Translations under genes and position numbers: made by a program
Shown here: positions 10,271 through 21,205 of the stretch, piece by piece
Position numbering within the stretch: position 1 is the first letter of the stretch
Layout: the number at the start of each line of letters is the position of its first letter
The notes under the pieces: generated by a model
Database searches by the model: none
Told to the model about the DNA's origin: nothing
The model's input: the letters and a program-made list of their open reading frames with translations, nothing else
Assembly: GCA_012295275.1 (NCBI GenBank)
Contig: CM022672.1
Span: 1,173,943 to 1,233,942, forward strand
Direction: 5' to 3'
DNA length: 60,000 bases
Source of the DNA: Chrysomallon squamiferum
Lineage: Eukaryota; Mollusca; Gastropoda; Neomphalida; Peltospiridae

Positions 10271-10951
10271 ATACAAGCCAAACAAAAAAGAAGAAAAAGA
10301 AAAAGAAAAGATAATGCTTCTTACAGCTGTAATTTAAAAATCAAAACAACAGTGGTTGAACTGTTGTGATGTAAAAATTTCCGATATCGTTTTTGTTTGT
10401 CTCGCGAGTCACTGTAGCAGACGATAAATTCATCATTTTCCTATAAAAAGACAAAGACTAGTCGCACTGGAGAAGCAGACGTTATTCTAAAATAGCAGAC
10501 GATGTTCTTCAATTCGAAAATAATCATTTTTCTCTCGCAGACGTCACCAGACTAAATAACGTGGCAGCCGAAACAAAACATCGTGTTAAAAAAAAAAAAA
10601 AAATGTCAATCGTGATACTGTAACATCCAATCAAGGCTAAACCTGAAACTGGTCAAACAAACGCATTCTAGCAAGAACGAACAACGATGATAAAATGACT
10701 AATGATAACCGTATTTATCAGGTCATTACTGCTGGAGTCAGATATAGATCGCAGTGTTCTCGGAGACTTCAGTAATAGGGTCCACGTAACAAAGACAAAT
10801 CTTCACTGGACTACTTGGTTTATTACACGCCGTATTATTCTTGGGATAATTTTTGTGTCAACCAACGAAACTAAAGTGTTTTTTTTAAAGATCCAGGATT
10901 CGAAACAAAAATAAGGTATGTATGTTAACGCAATTATGTTGAAATCATTAT
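10271..10951. other. AT-rich unique sequence
   Basis: Short A-runs (10591-10604) and several GACGT/CAGACG words. A 70-codon ORF (10702-10914) shows no domain. Confidence 0.4.
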
Positions 10952-11010
10952 ACGTGTGTGTGTGTTTGTGTTTGTGAGTGTGTATGTGTGTGTATGCCTG
11001 TGTGTGCATA
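10952..11010 (+). repeat. (GT)n microsatellite
   Basis: Interrupted GT run. Confidence 0.9.
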
Positions 11011-11088
11011 CATATATATTTATATTTATTTATTTTAATGCGTAGTTAAAACTTCACAGATAAACAGTTAAACATTTTAGGTATTATT

Positions 11089-11233
11089 ATGTATTTATTT
11101 ATTTATTATTATTATTATTGTTATTGTTATTACTGTTATTATTATTATTATTATTGTTATTATTGTTATTATTATTATTATTATTATTGTTGTTTTGTTG
11201 TTGTTGTTGTTGTTGTTATTATTATTATTATGA
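11089..11233 (+). repeat. (ATT)/(GTT)n field
   Basis: TTTA, ATT and GTT trinucleotides alternate over about 145 bp. Confidence 0.93.
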
Positions 11234-11812
11234 TACCTCAGTAGTTCAAGATTAATGAAAGTAGATTATTTAGGGAGGATAAGAAATGTGTTAATATATT
11301 TCTGTAACATAAGTTTACAAAAACTATTATTTTTAACTGTTTATTCTATTTATCTTCAGTATTGTTTATTATTGTCAGTTTAATTTTACATTAATAAAAA
11401 CATTTGTTATTTGTTGTGAAACATACTTAATTTACTGCTGCATAAAGTTCTAATATATTTGTATTTTGCATCAGTGTGTCGTGCGTGTGTCTGTCCATTG
11501 ATATTTTATAGGCAGTTTTCGTTACCATATCTAAATAATTATATATAATTATTTATCACTGTCATGCAATAAAGTATTCAAGGCTACCGACTGGGTCCAC
11601 TGATGAAAAAAATACTATTAGGATTACTGTCAGTTGTTGTTTTTGGGTTTTTTTTTTTTGTTGTTGTTGTTCTTGTTCTTCTACTTCTACTCCTTGTTGT
11701 TGTTGTTGTTGTTCTTCTTCTACTACTGCTACTTATTATTATTAAGGTCGTCAATCACGTTACGAAATAACTTCATACAAAAACACAGAAACAGACATAC
11801 AGACATACATAC

Positions 11813-11816
<4 letters not shown>
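11234..11816. other. AT-rich sequence with a GTT/CTT run
   Basis: A GTT/CTT/CTA low-complexity run lies at about 11650-11745. Otherwise nothing is recognised. Confidence 0.45.

Positions 11817-11880
<64 letters not shown>
11817..11880 (+). repeat. (GA)n microsatellite
   Basis: About 29 GA units after a short CATA/CAGA run. Confidence 0.97.
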
Positions 11881-11882
<2 letters not shown>

Positions 11883-11989
11883 TACACGATTAAAATTAGT
11901 ATCTGTTTTAGTTTACCCTCCCACAGAGTATTTTTCAGTTATTCAAGGAGTTTGCTGTATTTACAAAGTTGTCTAAGGAATTCATTTTG

Positions 11990-12011
11990 AAAATTATTAT
12001 TATTATTTGCC

Positions 12012-12065
<54 letters not shown>
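11990..12065 (+). repeat. (ATT)n microsatellite
   Basis: Two ATT runs separated by a short TTTGCC interruption. Confidence 0.95.
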
Positions 12066-12763
12066 TATGTGCAGAGAATATTAACTAATTAAGGATTTAA
12101 AAACACAATTATCTAATAATAATTTACTGGCATGACCTTAACTACATACAAAGCTTTTATTTAAAAAATATAAATTATAAATCTATATTCTGATAGAAAC
12201 CACATCCATTGCGATGAAGACCTAATCGACTTCAAAGACATCAGTTTTTGTCTAACTTCAAAAACAGTCTAGTTATGACCATGACTGGTGTATTTAAACA
12301 GTTCAGAGAATTTGTAATTACGGCAATATTATATTAATTTATTTATCTATTTTTGTTGTTGTTGAAAAAAGGCCATTTTTAAAGAAATATATACTTGTCA
12401 GTTGAAAATAAAGATATAAAACTAACTGATTAACTGGAATGAAATAGTTTAAACCAACGTTAATAACAGATAAAAAGTGAATGTTATAAAACCACATATA
12501 TCTCATTAATTTAATAAAAAGTGATTATTTAGTTACGAAAAAATATTATATTTATCAGTTTGATACCCAGAGCCCAGTCTATTGAGATACAGATTTCCTG
12601 GGTGCAGTGGTAGTTGTAGCGTACTGGGGGAATTCGGCAGAGAAAAAGGAAAACGAACTCAATGTATCCTTAACCAGATTAATTTCAGTAGAAGCTTTTC
12701 CTGGGAAGCGATCCTGGTACATACCAATTTTAAGACCGACAGATTAACAAATGCTCAACAGTT

Positions 12764-12794
<31 letters not shown>

Positions 12795-12899
12795 TTATTA
12801 GTATTCATATTTACAAATAAATTAATCTAATAGCTAAAACATTATTCATTATATTATATTATTTATTTATTTATTTATTTTTTTCTGAATCATTCAAAC
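12066..12899. other. AT-rich sequence with TTTA runs
   Basis: TTTA tetranucleotides at about 12761-12793 and 12860-12882. An 82-codon ORF (12582-12830) that runs into the TTTA repeat has no recognisable domain. Confidence 0.45.
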
Positions 12900-13193
12900 A
12901 TGAAGTGTGTTAATACTATCTGTGTCATTCATCACGCTGTGTCGAGTTCGTGTGTAGGGGATGTCGGCAAACATTGCTCCGCCTGCCCGGAAGTTATCTT
13001 AACTGGACAGAAAAACCAAATCTTGCTCTGGGCTAGAACACCCACTATTAACGCAATGAATTCCATCATTTATGAATGTGACGGAAATAACGGAAAGGTT
13101 ACGTCGATCGTTTGCTGCAGGTTTTTACCAATTGGTTGGCTTCGGGTGGTAGAGCTGGTTTGTACGGTGGCCACACGAGGCGATTTTGACTAG
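12900..13193 (+). CDS. hypothetical Cys-rich ORF, 97 codons
   Basis: One of the longest ORFs here that is not made of simple repeat. It starts at an ATG preceded by AAC and encodes nine cysteines, including an HCSACP pair and a VCC pair. I see no confident signal peptide, no known cysteine framework and no domain. The DNA is less AT-rich than its flanks. The last third overlaps a tRNA-like A-box word (TTGGCTTCGGGTGGTAGAGC, about 13134-13153), so part of it may be SINE-derived. Chance is a serious alternative. Confidence 0.15.
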   Translation: MKCVNTICVIHHAVSSSCVGDVGKHCSACPEVILTGQKNQILLWARTPTINAMNSIIYECDGNNGKVTSIVCCRFLPIGWLRVVELVCTVATRGDFD

Positions 13194-13345
13194 TACTAAT
13201 TACAGAAGTCGTAGCAGTAGCGGTAACTGCAGTTGCAATAGTTATGATAGCAGCAGCGATAGAAGTTGTTTTAGCAGTTGAAATTATGGCAGTACGAATA
13301 ATAATAATAATAATAATAGTCGTAATAGTTGATTTGGTTGTCAAA
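13194..13345 (+). repeat. GTA/GCA and AAT trinucleotide field
   Basis: Degenerate AGTAGCAGT words (13210-13290) followed by an (AAT)n run (13298-13320). Confidence 0.8.
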
Positions 13346-13523
13346 TGTTGTATTAATAGTTATATCAGTACTGGGTCTCTCAGACATTAATACTGAGGAA
13401 ACAGATGAATCTAAGTCTGTGCTATGAGATCTTAGAATATCAAGAATTTTGATTTGACAGAAACTACTCACAGCCTTTTTGAACTGACGCAAAACCAAAA
13501 AAGTTGTTGTTATTGCTGCAGTC

Positions 13524-13583
13524 AGAAAAAGAAAAGAAAAAAGAAAAAAAGAAAAGAAAAGAAAAGAAAAATGAAAAAGAAAA
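13524..13583 (+). repeat. AAAAG-type purine tract
   Basis: Repeated GAAAA/AAAGA words on the plus strand, giving Lys-rich artefact frames. Confidence 0.85.
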
Positions 13584-13689
13584 TTGAACCAAAAAAAATC
13601 AGTTTACGTGTAAGAAGATTATCTACAGAACCAATGTTGTAGATTTAAACATTTGAAATCTTTTAACCCTTAGGCATGTTTTTTTTCTT

Positions 13690-13693
<4 letters not shown>

Positions 13694-13780
<87 letters not shown>
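13694..13780 (+). repeat. (CT)n microsatellite
   Basis: About 43 CT units, with a decayed CT/TTTC tail to about 13808. Confidence 0.97.
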
Positions 13781-13788
<8 letters not shown>

Positions 13789-13808
13789 ATTTCTTTTTCT
13801 GTCTCATT

Positions 13809-14380
13809 CTGTTTTTCAGTGGTTTCATTTCCTGAGGCAAACGTTTAATTTTAATTTTTTTATGTTATTTTTTAAAACACTTTTTTTTTATTACTTGTAA
13901 GAAGGCTACATCACTTCCTCGCCAAAGACAGTCACTATTATTTTCATTAATCGCATTTACAAAAGTTTTTTTCTTAAATATGCAAAGGTCATAGTTTCAC
14001 TAGGATATAAATAAACAGATCTCAGTTTACAATTCTGTTTTCACTAATTATTCAAAAAAGACTAAAATACATGTACTTTATTGGTGAATGGAGCAACGTT
14101 TTAGTTTATAAATAGACGACGTCAGTGACACCTGTTGCTACGACTACGTGGTCTCCCTGTGACATGGCATTTCAGTCACTGCAAAAACATATAAATTTGA
14201 TGCCGTCGTTCGCAACATCAGTTTAAATGGAGAGAAAATGTGATGTGGAATGAAGCTATTTCAGTTTAATTGTAGATGTTATTGTGAAAGGCTAATGCGC
14301 TTAGAAAAAGAGTCAGTAGGTTAAAAAAAAGTCATTTACTGTTAAATGAAACAAATAGCACGCAGTATCCTAGAAATAGC
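13809..14380. other. AT-rich sequence with a small CRE-bearing stretch
   Basis: Around 14107-14132, a TTATAAATAG word (TATA- or MEF2-like) is followed 3-4 bp later by GACGTCAGTGAC. This may be chance in AT-rich DNA. Nothing else is seen. Confidence 0.3.
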
Positions 14381-15200
14381 AGTGGTTGTGGTAGTAATAA
14401 TAGTAGTAGTACTAGTAGTAATAGCAGTAATAGTAGTTGTAGTGGTATAAATAAACAAAAATAATAAACTACATAAAAAAAAAAATGAATAAAAATTAAA
14501 TAATAAACTATAAAGATAAGAATATAAAATGCAAAAAAAAAAAAGAATATGTAAACAATAACAAACACAAACAAATATGAATCTTCCAATAAAAATCCAA
14601 CAGTAAATTGAATAATAAACACAAATAAAGATATACTAAAAAAAAAAAATACCAACAAACAAAATAAAAAAAAAATCCAACAAATCCCCCAAAAATAAAT
14701 AAAATAAAATAAAATAAATGAATAAACAACAACAACAACAACAACAGTAACAACAACAAAAAAAATCAAGAAAATAAAACAAAAGAAAACCAACAACCCC
14801 ACGCCGATCAAACCATCCAGCAAACCCCCCCCAAAACACAAACAAAACCGATAACAAAAAAAAGAAGAAGTGAGATATAGCTTTTACAGAAATAAACCAA
14901 ATAAACTATGCAAAAATAACAAGAAAAATAAAACAATAAATAAATTTAAAAAAAAAGATTAAAAAGAAGCAACAGCTGAAAAAACAATAACATGGAACAG
15001 TAATTATAATAATGATGATAGTGATAACGACAGAATTATTAATAACAAGAGCAACATCATGAACATAATAATAATAAAAAAAAAAAACAACAACATAGAA
15101 ACATCATGAACATAATAAAAAAAAAAAAAAAACAACATAGAAACATCATGAACATAATAAAAAAAAACAAAAAACATAGAAACAGTAGAAACACTATGAA
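14381..15200. repeat. A-rich low-complexity block
   Basis: Starts with AGTAGT words (14381-14445), then about 750 bp in which the plus strand is very A-rich and T-poor. It includes CAA units (14728-14760) and C-runs near 14824-14830. Long minus-strand frames are Phe/Leu artefacts. Confidence 0.85.
15046..15192 (+). repeat. tandem repeat, three to four units of about 35-50 bp
   Basis: The word ACATAGAAACATCATGAACA followed by TAATA and a poly-A run repeats. CATCATGAACATAATA occurs at about 15055, 15101 and 15145. Copies differ mainly in the length of the A-run. Confidence 0.85.
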
Positions 15201-16262
15201 AAATATATTTAACGATAAACTCGAGGAATATTCTACAAATCAACCTCTACAAAACAAATGATTTTTTTCGTAATTATAAAACAACAACCATTATTTTATA
15301 ATTAAGCAAAAAATCTATCGTAATATTTGCCACTGCTGTACTTCGATCATTTTTGCCTACAGAAGCCAATAAACGCATATCCAGATAATTAAAATTCTGT
15401 TTGCAGAACAGTTCTTAAGACTAAGACTTGGACGAACGTACGTTGTTTATCTGAACTAACACTGCAGTGCACGCAGATTTTACAATCAATGGTCCAATTT
15501 CAGATTGATCTGTAAAAAACAGCTGCCGTCGTTTTAATGGTTTCCTTTTTTTCTTTCAAATTTTATTACGTGCTTACGCATGTGTTTAAACATTTTTGTC
15601 AAAAGAAAAAGGCGCAGATCCATAGATATTGGTTTATATTCAGTGTGCACTATTTATCTTTGTTCTTATTTTTGATTTCTGCCTGCACCCGTTGCATTCA
15701 GTGATTTATCAAAGATTATGGTTTTGTCTTTTCCTCTCTGTGGCAAGGTCAGTTATAACAATGTCTTCGTTGCTCTAATCGATGAGAGTTGCCTATGGAA
15801 TATGTCATAAGTTTTCAGATGTCGATAATTTCTTTAGATTTCATTTTATTTTCTTATTAACGGATCTTTTCTTTTCCCTTCTTGCCATTAAAACCCCCAG
15901 AAATAAATACATTCTCTATACAAATAGGCATTTGTGTTTTATTATTGCACTGTCAGTCGATTGCAAAGCTTTAATATGTCATTGCGGGTATCATCTCTCT
16001 TTTATTAGGTAAAGAAAACAATGTGTATCTGATTAACAATCCCGTTAATAAAAACAATTCGATAAGAATGTCATCAGATACGTTCTATGATCGGTACTGT
16101 ATTTAGGTGGTGTTGCAAATTTGACAAATTTTATGGCTAAAGTTATTAGATGTGAAACATGTGGTTTACGTTTAATGTTGATTATACCGACTAATCTCGC
16201 TTCTTCGTGGACTATTGTTATCGATTGGTAGACTGAGATATTTTATACGTATCTTCCTGCAG
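15201..16262. other. unique sequence
   Basis: No feature recognised. A 76-codon ORF (15782-16012) has no domain. Confidence 0.4.
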
Positions 16263-16347
16263 CGGGGAAAGAATGTCATCAGACGACTGTTTCGAGGGAG
16301 AGGTAGTCGCGTACTGTGACCAGGCATTCATCAGTGAAGTGATTTGA
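16263..16347 (+). CDS. very tentative short exon
   Basis: A good acceptor (ATCTTCCTGCAG ending 16262) precedes a frame reading GERMSSDDCFEGEVVAYC and ending at TGA 16345. No protein family is recognised. The block is less AT-rich than its flanks. Only the acceptor and the local composition support it. Confidence 0.12.
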
Positions 16348-16599
16348 TCTCAGACTTACCATCCGCTCCATACGTGTCTTTATCTCAAAGAATGTTCCAG
16401 ACATTCAAACACGTCAGCACAAACAATATCTTCAGAGTTAACGACACTACATCGGAATAGACGCTCAGTCCAGAAAACAAAAATAAAAGGATATCAGTCT
16501 ATTAAACGAGACATTTATTTCCGTTAGTTCAATTACAGATCATTTTATTCAATGTCCGTGCATTTTCCAACCTGAAAGATGTCCACAGACACTGATATC

Positions 16600-17027
16600 A
16601 ATTATTCCCTATTTCAGATCTCGTTATTTTTTTATATAATCTTTCTAATTACTTTTTTTTTTTTTTTTTCAAACTTTTGTCAGGCTTTTAAAAGTTCCCA
16701 TTTTTTTCCCATGTTATTCATCTCCCAAATGTTGAAATTTTTTTTTTCTACATTTTTATCATTATTCTTTTCTATACATTTTTTTTGTTATTTTTTAATT
16801 TCCTTTTTTCTGTCTTCCTAGGTTTTCAATTCATTATAATTTAGCTCGCTGTTATAATTTATCTTTGTTGGTTTTCACGCCTGTATTAATTGTTTTCTTT
16901 CTGTTTTGTTTTATTTCAGATCTTTTCTAACTTGTATATGTATATTTTTGTTAGTATTTTTTTCTTAATTTATATATATAAGTTCATTTTTATTTTTTCT
17001 ACACTTTAATTTATTCTGCTTTTATTT

Positions 17028-17063
<36 letters not shown>

Positions 17064-17770
17064 TTTCTTTCTGTTTCTCTTTTTGTTCTATCCTGGATTC
17101 TTTTCATGTTTTTCTTTCCATTTATTCTGGGTTTTTTCGTCCTGAAGTCAAAGTAATAACTGAAATGGTGAGAATCTGATGAGATACATCTCTCTTTTCT
17201 CATCACTTATTTTTTGTTTGTCTTTCATTTCTTATTTTTTGTCTTTATTTCGTTCTGTTCTTGTTTCTTTTTTTTTTCTTTCTTTCTTTCTTTCTTTTTT
17301 TTTTTATTCTTCGTTTCTTCCTGTAACTGAATTCTTTTTTTTTCATCTTCTCCCTTTAATTTTCATTTCTTTCTTTTTGACCTAGATTTTCATTCTGTTT
17401 TACTTTCATTCTTTTTTTGTTTTTCATTTGCATGTTCTTCTGTAACATTTGCTAGCTTCTGTTGGTTTTACATAAAACTTTTTTTTTTTTTTTTTTTTTT
17501 TAGTTGTTTGATTTTCAGTTATTATTTCTTCGAGGGTTTATTTTCAATTCAGTATCTTTCTTATTAATTCTTCATGATTTTTTTTATTATTTATTTATTT
17601 TTTTTTTTTTCTTGTTTAGTTTCTGTTTGGTTTTGGTTTTGCGTTCTCACTTTTAATTTTTCCTTTTTCTTTTTTGTTCTTTTTTTTTTTTTTTTTTTTT
17701 TAATTTAATTTATTATTGGTTTTCATCGTTTTTCATCGTTTTTCATTTTCTAATTACTTCCATAATTAGT
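16600..17770. repeat. T-rich low-complexity block
   Basis: About 1.2 kb with strong T excess on the plus strand. It includes TTTC tetranucleotides (17028-17062 and 17276-17297) and several T-runs (for example 17480-17502 and 17680-17701). It mirrors the A-rich block at 14381-15200. Confidence 0.85.
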
Positions 17771-17858
17771 TCTGTTTTATTGCTCTCTCTGTCTCTGTTT
17801 TTCTTTCTTTCTGTTTATGTCCCTCTGTTTCTGTGTCTCTATGTCTGTCTGTCTCTTC

Positions 17859-18018
<160 letters not shown>

Positions 18019-18370
18019 CTCTCTGTAATTTTTAACTGTCTTGTTATTTTTTCGATCACACCAGTACGTGTAGCTATAGGGTTTCTTGTCAAGTAACATA
18101 TGTTGAAAATGACAAGACATCGCACAGAGGTTCGTTTTCAGGGATCAGTAACATCGAATATACGTCTTACGTCTGTGTACGCTGTATTACACGTCACGTC
18201 AATACAGAAACTCAGAAACAACACAGAGACAGAGACAGAAAACAAGATACAATTTATCTAGTTTCTCATCCCTTGTTGTAAGAGGTTAATTCAACGTGAA
18301 GGACAGCATCTGATTTCTTTTCAGTTGCTTTATTATATATACTGTTATAAATTATTATATTGCAGTCAAT
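18019..18370. other. unique sequence
   Basis: Nothing recognised; contains an ACGTCACGTC word near 18190. Confidence 0.4.
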
Positions 18371-18540
18371 ATGTGTGTATGTATGTATGTATGTATGTAT
18401 GTATGTATGTATGTATGAATGTATGTATGAATGTATGTCTGTCTGTATATATATATGTGTATATGGATGGATGGATATGTTTATGTGTGTATGTATGTGC
18501 ATGTATGTATAGATAGATGTATGTATGCATGTCTAATGTT
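18371..18540 (+). repeat. (TATG)n tetranucleotide field
   Basis: About ten clean TATG units, then degenerate TATG/GATG/GTCT. Confidence 0.95.
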
Positions 18541-18565
18541 CTAATGTACGTATGTGCGAATGTAT

Positions 18566-18664
18566 GTATATTTCTGATTACATATATATAAAACTATGCA
18601 TGTTTGTAAGTATATATGCATGTATATATGTACGTATGTGTGTATATCTATATCAGAAATATAT
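18566..18664. repeat. short inverted repeat
   Basis: ATATTTCTGAT (about 18568-18578) and ATCAGAAATAT (about 18652-18662) are perfect complements, separated by about 73 bp of TA/TATG-rich DNA that is itself partly self-complementary. Confidence 0.6.
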
Positions 18665-18844
18665 ATATATATATCTGTCGGTCCTATAATATCTGTATTA
18701 ATTTTAACCTATTATGCGACGTATTAAGCTGCTGTTGGTAAAATAACAATTCTAATATACTGTTCTAATATATTCCGACTCATGTCAAAGTAATATAAGT
18801 AATCAATTTATGTGTAAAATACAATACTGCTATATTGCTTTATT

Positions 18845-18895
18845 ATAAGGTAACGACTTTTTTTCTGTCGCTTTAAATAAAACATTTCTCTAATA
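18845..18895 (+). mobile_element. possible SINE 3' tail fragment
   Basis: CTTTAAATAAAACATTTCTC (about 18871-18890) resembles the 3' tail of the molluscan SINE, but I see no convincing SINE body upstream. Confidence 0.25.
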
Positions 18896-19019
18896 TGGCA
18901 GATAAAGAAGAAAAAATACAGCGAGCTAATATTAATTTTATATTAAGTTTATTTCGATAAGGATTTAAAGTCGTAACCAATATTATTAGATTACTTTATT
19001 TTATTTTAATTTTGTTTAA

Positions 19020-19021
19020 TT

Positions 19022-19068
<47 letters not shown>

Positions 19069-19137
19069 TTTTATTTTTAGTTTTATTTCTTTCTTTAGTA
19101 ACTTATTTGTTTGTTTGTTTATTTATTTATTTATGAA
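19020..19137 (+). repeat. (TTTA)n tetranucleotide field
   Basis: A clean TTTA run at about 19022-19072, then TTTG/TTTA at 19107-19134. Confidence 0.95.
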
Positions 19138-19333
19138 TGCTTATTTATGATTTCATTTTATGTATTTGTTTTTATTTATTTGTTTTTGATTCAGTTATTT
19201 CGTCTATGAATTGCTTTGTGCAGTTTTCATCCTATAGTTCCTTACATTGTTGACACTGAAAGACTGACAGACAGACAGACAATCATCTGTATGTAATAAT
19301 AAAACTGGACACACGTACGTAAAGTGCATGAGC

Positions 19334-19335
<2 letters not shown>

Positions 19336-19369
<34 letters not shown>

Positions 19370-19370
19370 T

Positions 19371-19406
<36 letters not shown>

Positions 19407-19410
19407 TTTT
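19336..19410 (+). repeat. (ATT)n followed by (TTTA)n
   Basis: ATT units to about 19368, then TTTA units to about 19409. Confidence 0.95.
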
Positions 19411-19795
19411 GTTTAAAGAGAACAGTAGCCATTCTTTTCAGAGGTACGTTATCTTATCAACGTCGTGGTCATCATCACCATCATCACAATTTTCACCAAC
19501 AGCAGCAACATAATCATCATGAGTCTATAATAATATCAAAAGCATGACTAGTTTTTGATTTCAACATTTTGATATTAGGTCAACAAGACATCAAAATAAA
19601 ATTTGGTTAAAAAAGGTTATCACAGAAACAAGATATAAAATATTACAAATAAGTTTTTAAGAATATACATAAGTAAGTTAATAAAGATTAAAGAAGAAAA
19701 AAGAAACAACAAAACAACAACAAATTAACAAATAATAATAATAATAAAAAGAACATACATGCAAAGGGTTACTGCTTTTGATACAATATTAGTGA

Positions 19796-19920
19796 GGAAG
19801 AAATGTTTTATTTAATGATATGCTCGTTTTTAGTCTATTATTTTATGAAATTAAACTGTGGCTAAGATCAATAGAATTGAGAGAGGAAATATTATGCGAA
19901 AAATTCGAGAAATCACAAAT
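19796..19920 (-). mobile_element. 3' half of a molluscan-type SINE
   Basis: On the minus strand the tail reads TCATTAAATAAAACATTTC (complement of 19801-19819) and runs into TTCCTCAC. About 75 bp upstream in SINE orientation is TTTCCTCTCTCAAT (complement of 19876-19889). Both words and their spacing fit the SINE consensus I recall. The 5' half beyond about 19920 is too diverged to trace and abuts a TTTA-like repeat. Confidence 0.55.
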
Positions 19921-20002
19921 GCTTTATTTTAATTTATTTATTTATTTACTTAATTATTTGTATACTTATTTGTTTACTTATTCGTTTATTTTATTTAAAG
20001 TT
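19921..20002 (+). repeat. degenerate TTTA field
   Basis: TTTA with TTAC and TTCG variants. Confidence 0.85.
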
Positions 20003-20280
20003 TTTGCATAAAATATTTAACACATCGATAAATTCTGATAATATTTCCTAAATGAAAGATATTTTCATCTTACAGTTTAGGTTTATATTTATTCTGAAAT
20101 TATTTTCGCGATTTATCTACTTCGCCGTCTTAAATATCTCGATACTTTTATTATAATTCCATTCTATTCTATAGGAACGTATTTACGAGGTGTTTGGGTA
20201 CTTCAAATCACAGTTCTTTATTTTTATCATTGGTGGATTTGTGATAAATAATTATATCGATTCTACAAAGTAATATTCAG

Positions 20281-20526
20281 ATGTCTCAACTTACATCCGC
20301 TAGAATTCTTCTAACAATAAAAAGTAGTTTCAAAATGTCACAAGGAATTCCGAAAAGCCATCGCGTTATGGACAAATTCAATGACGTCAACAATATAATG
20401 ACGTCACAGAAATATGTATGCGAGTTACGGCTTGAAATAATGTTTGTCTGCCAAAAGAAAATTAATACTAATTATTGGAAATTCATTTCTTTTCCGAAAG
20501 TAATTAATGCTTCTTCAGGTAAGTAA
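20281..20526 (+). CDS. hypothetical ORF ending at a splice-donor-like site
   Basis: An 81-codon frame that is not built on a simple repeat. The sequence TTCAG/GTAAGTAAT at about 20515-20528 is a consensus donor, which would give an exon ending at 20519. Two TGACG words lie inside it. No domain, signal peptide or membrane segment is recognised. The composition is ordinary for AT-rich DNA, so chance is likely. Confidence 0.15.
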   Translation: MSQLTSARILLTIKSSFKMSQGIPKSHRVMDKFNDVNNIMTSQKYVCELRLEIMFVCQKKINTNYWKFISFPKVINASSGK

Positions 20527-20892
20527 TTCTTATTGTTAGTCTATCTGCAAAGGTTAGAGAGCAATCAGTGCATCTTACAATCAAATAAAGTGATGAGAGG
20601 ATAATAAGACTCCATTTCTTTCTTGTTTCTTTTTATTATTTCCAATTTACTTATTTATTTATTTATTTTTTTTATTTGTGAACAAACCATTTTTTTTTTT
20701 CCTTTCACCTAATAATATATTACATTGATTATCTTCCGTTTCGTTGTATCATTACTATAATGCGTGACATAATGAAAGGTTAGGTAGTGCATGTTTATTT
20801 GATGTTACATGACTGCGTAATGTCTTTCAGCATTACGAATTGTTAAAGTAAACCTGTACTATAACATTTTCGATTATTTATTATGGTTGTTG

Positions 20893-20956
20893 TTATTTAT
20901 TTATTTATTTATAATAATAATAATAATAATAATAATTATTATTATTATTATTATTA
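20893..20956 (+). repeat. TTTA then palindromic (AAT)n(ATT)n
   Basis: AAT units switch to ATT at about 20936, making a near-perfect self-complementary arm pair able to form a cruciform. Confidence 0.95.
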
Positions 20957-21082
20957 CTATCATACTATCATTATTCATTGTTAATATTATTAAAATACTG
21001 ATATACAGCTATCTCCATCTAATCATCCAATTCCTAATAACCCAAATAGCGCATGTCTCACTTAAAAATGTCAATAATCATT

Positions 21083-21205
21083 TAAAAGTTAATCATCATC
21101 ATCGATATATCATCGTTGTCATCATCGTCATGATCATTATCATCATCTTCGACAACATCGTCAACATCGTCATCATCGCTACCATGGTCATCATGATCGT
21201 GTCCT
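21083..21205 (+). repeat. degenerate (ATC)n field
   Basis: CATCATCATCGT-type units. The opposite strand gives an Asp-rich artefact frame (21082-21300). Confidence 0.85.

Noticed and set aside
12900-13193. Secreted Cys-rich peptide gene
   Set aside because: The nine cysteines follow no framework I recognise, no convincing signal peptide or processing site is seen, and part overlaps a tRNA-like word. Kept only as a low-confidence ORF.
14332-14841. 169-codon hydrophobic minus-strand ORF resembling a membrane protein
   Set aside because: The Phe/Leu/Val content comes from an A-rich low-complexity plus strand. No conserved polar residues or domain pattern. The 156-codon frame at 56587-57057 is rejected on the same ground.
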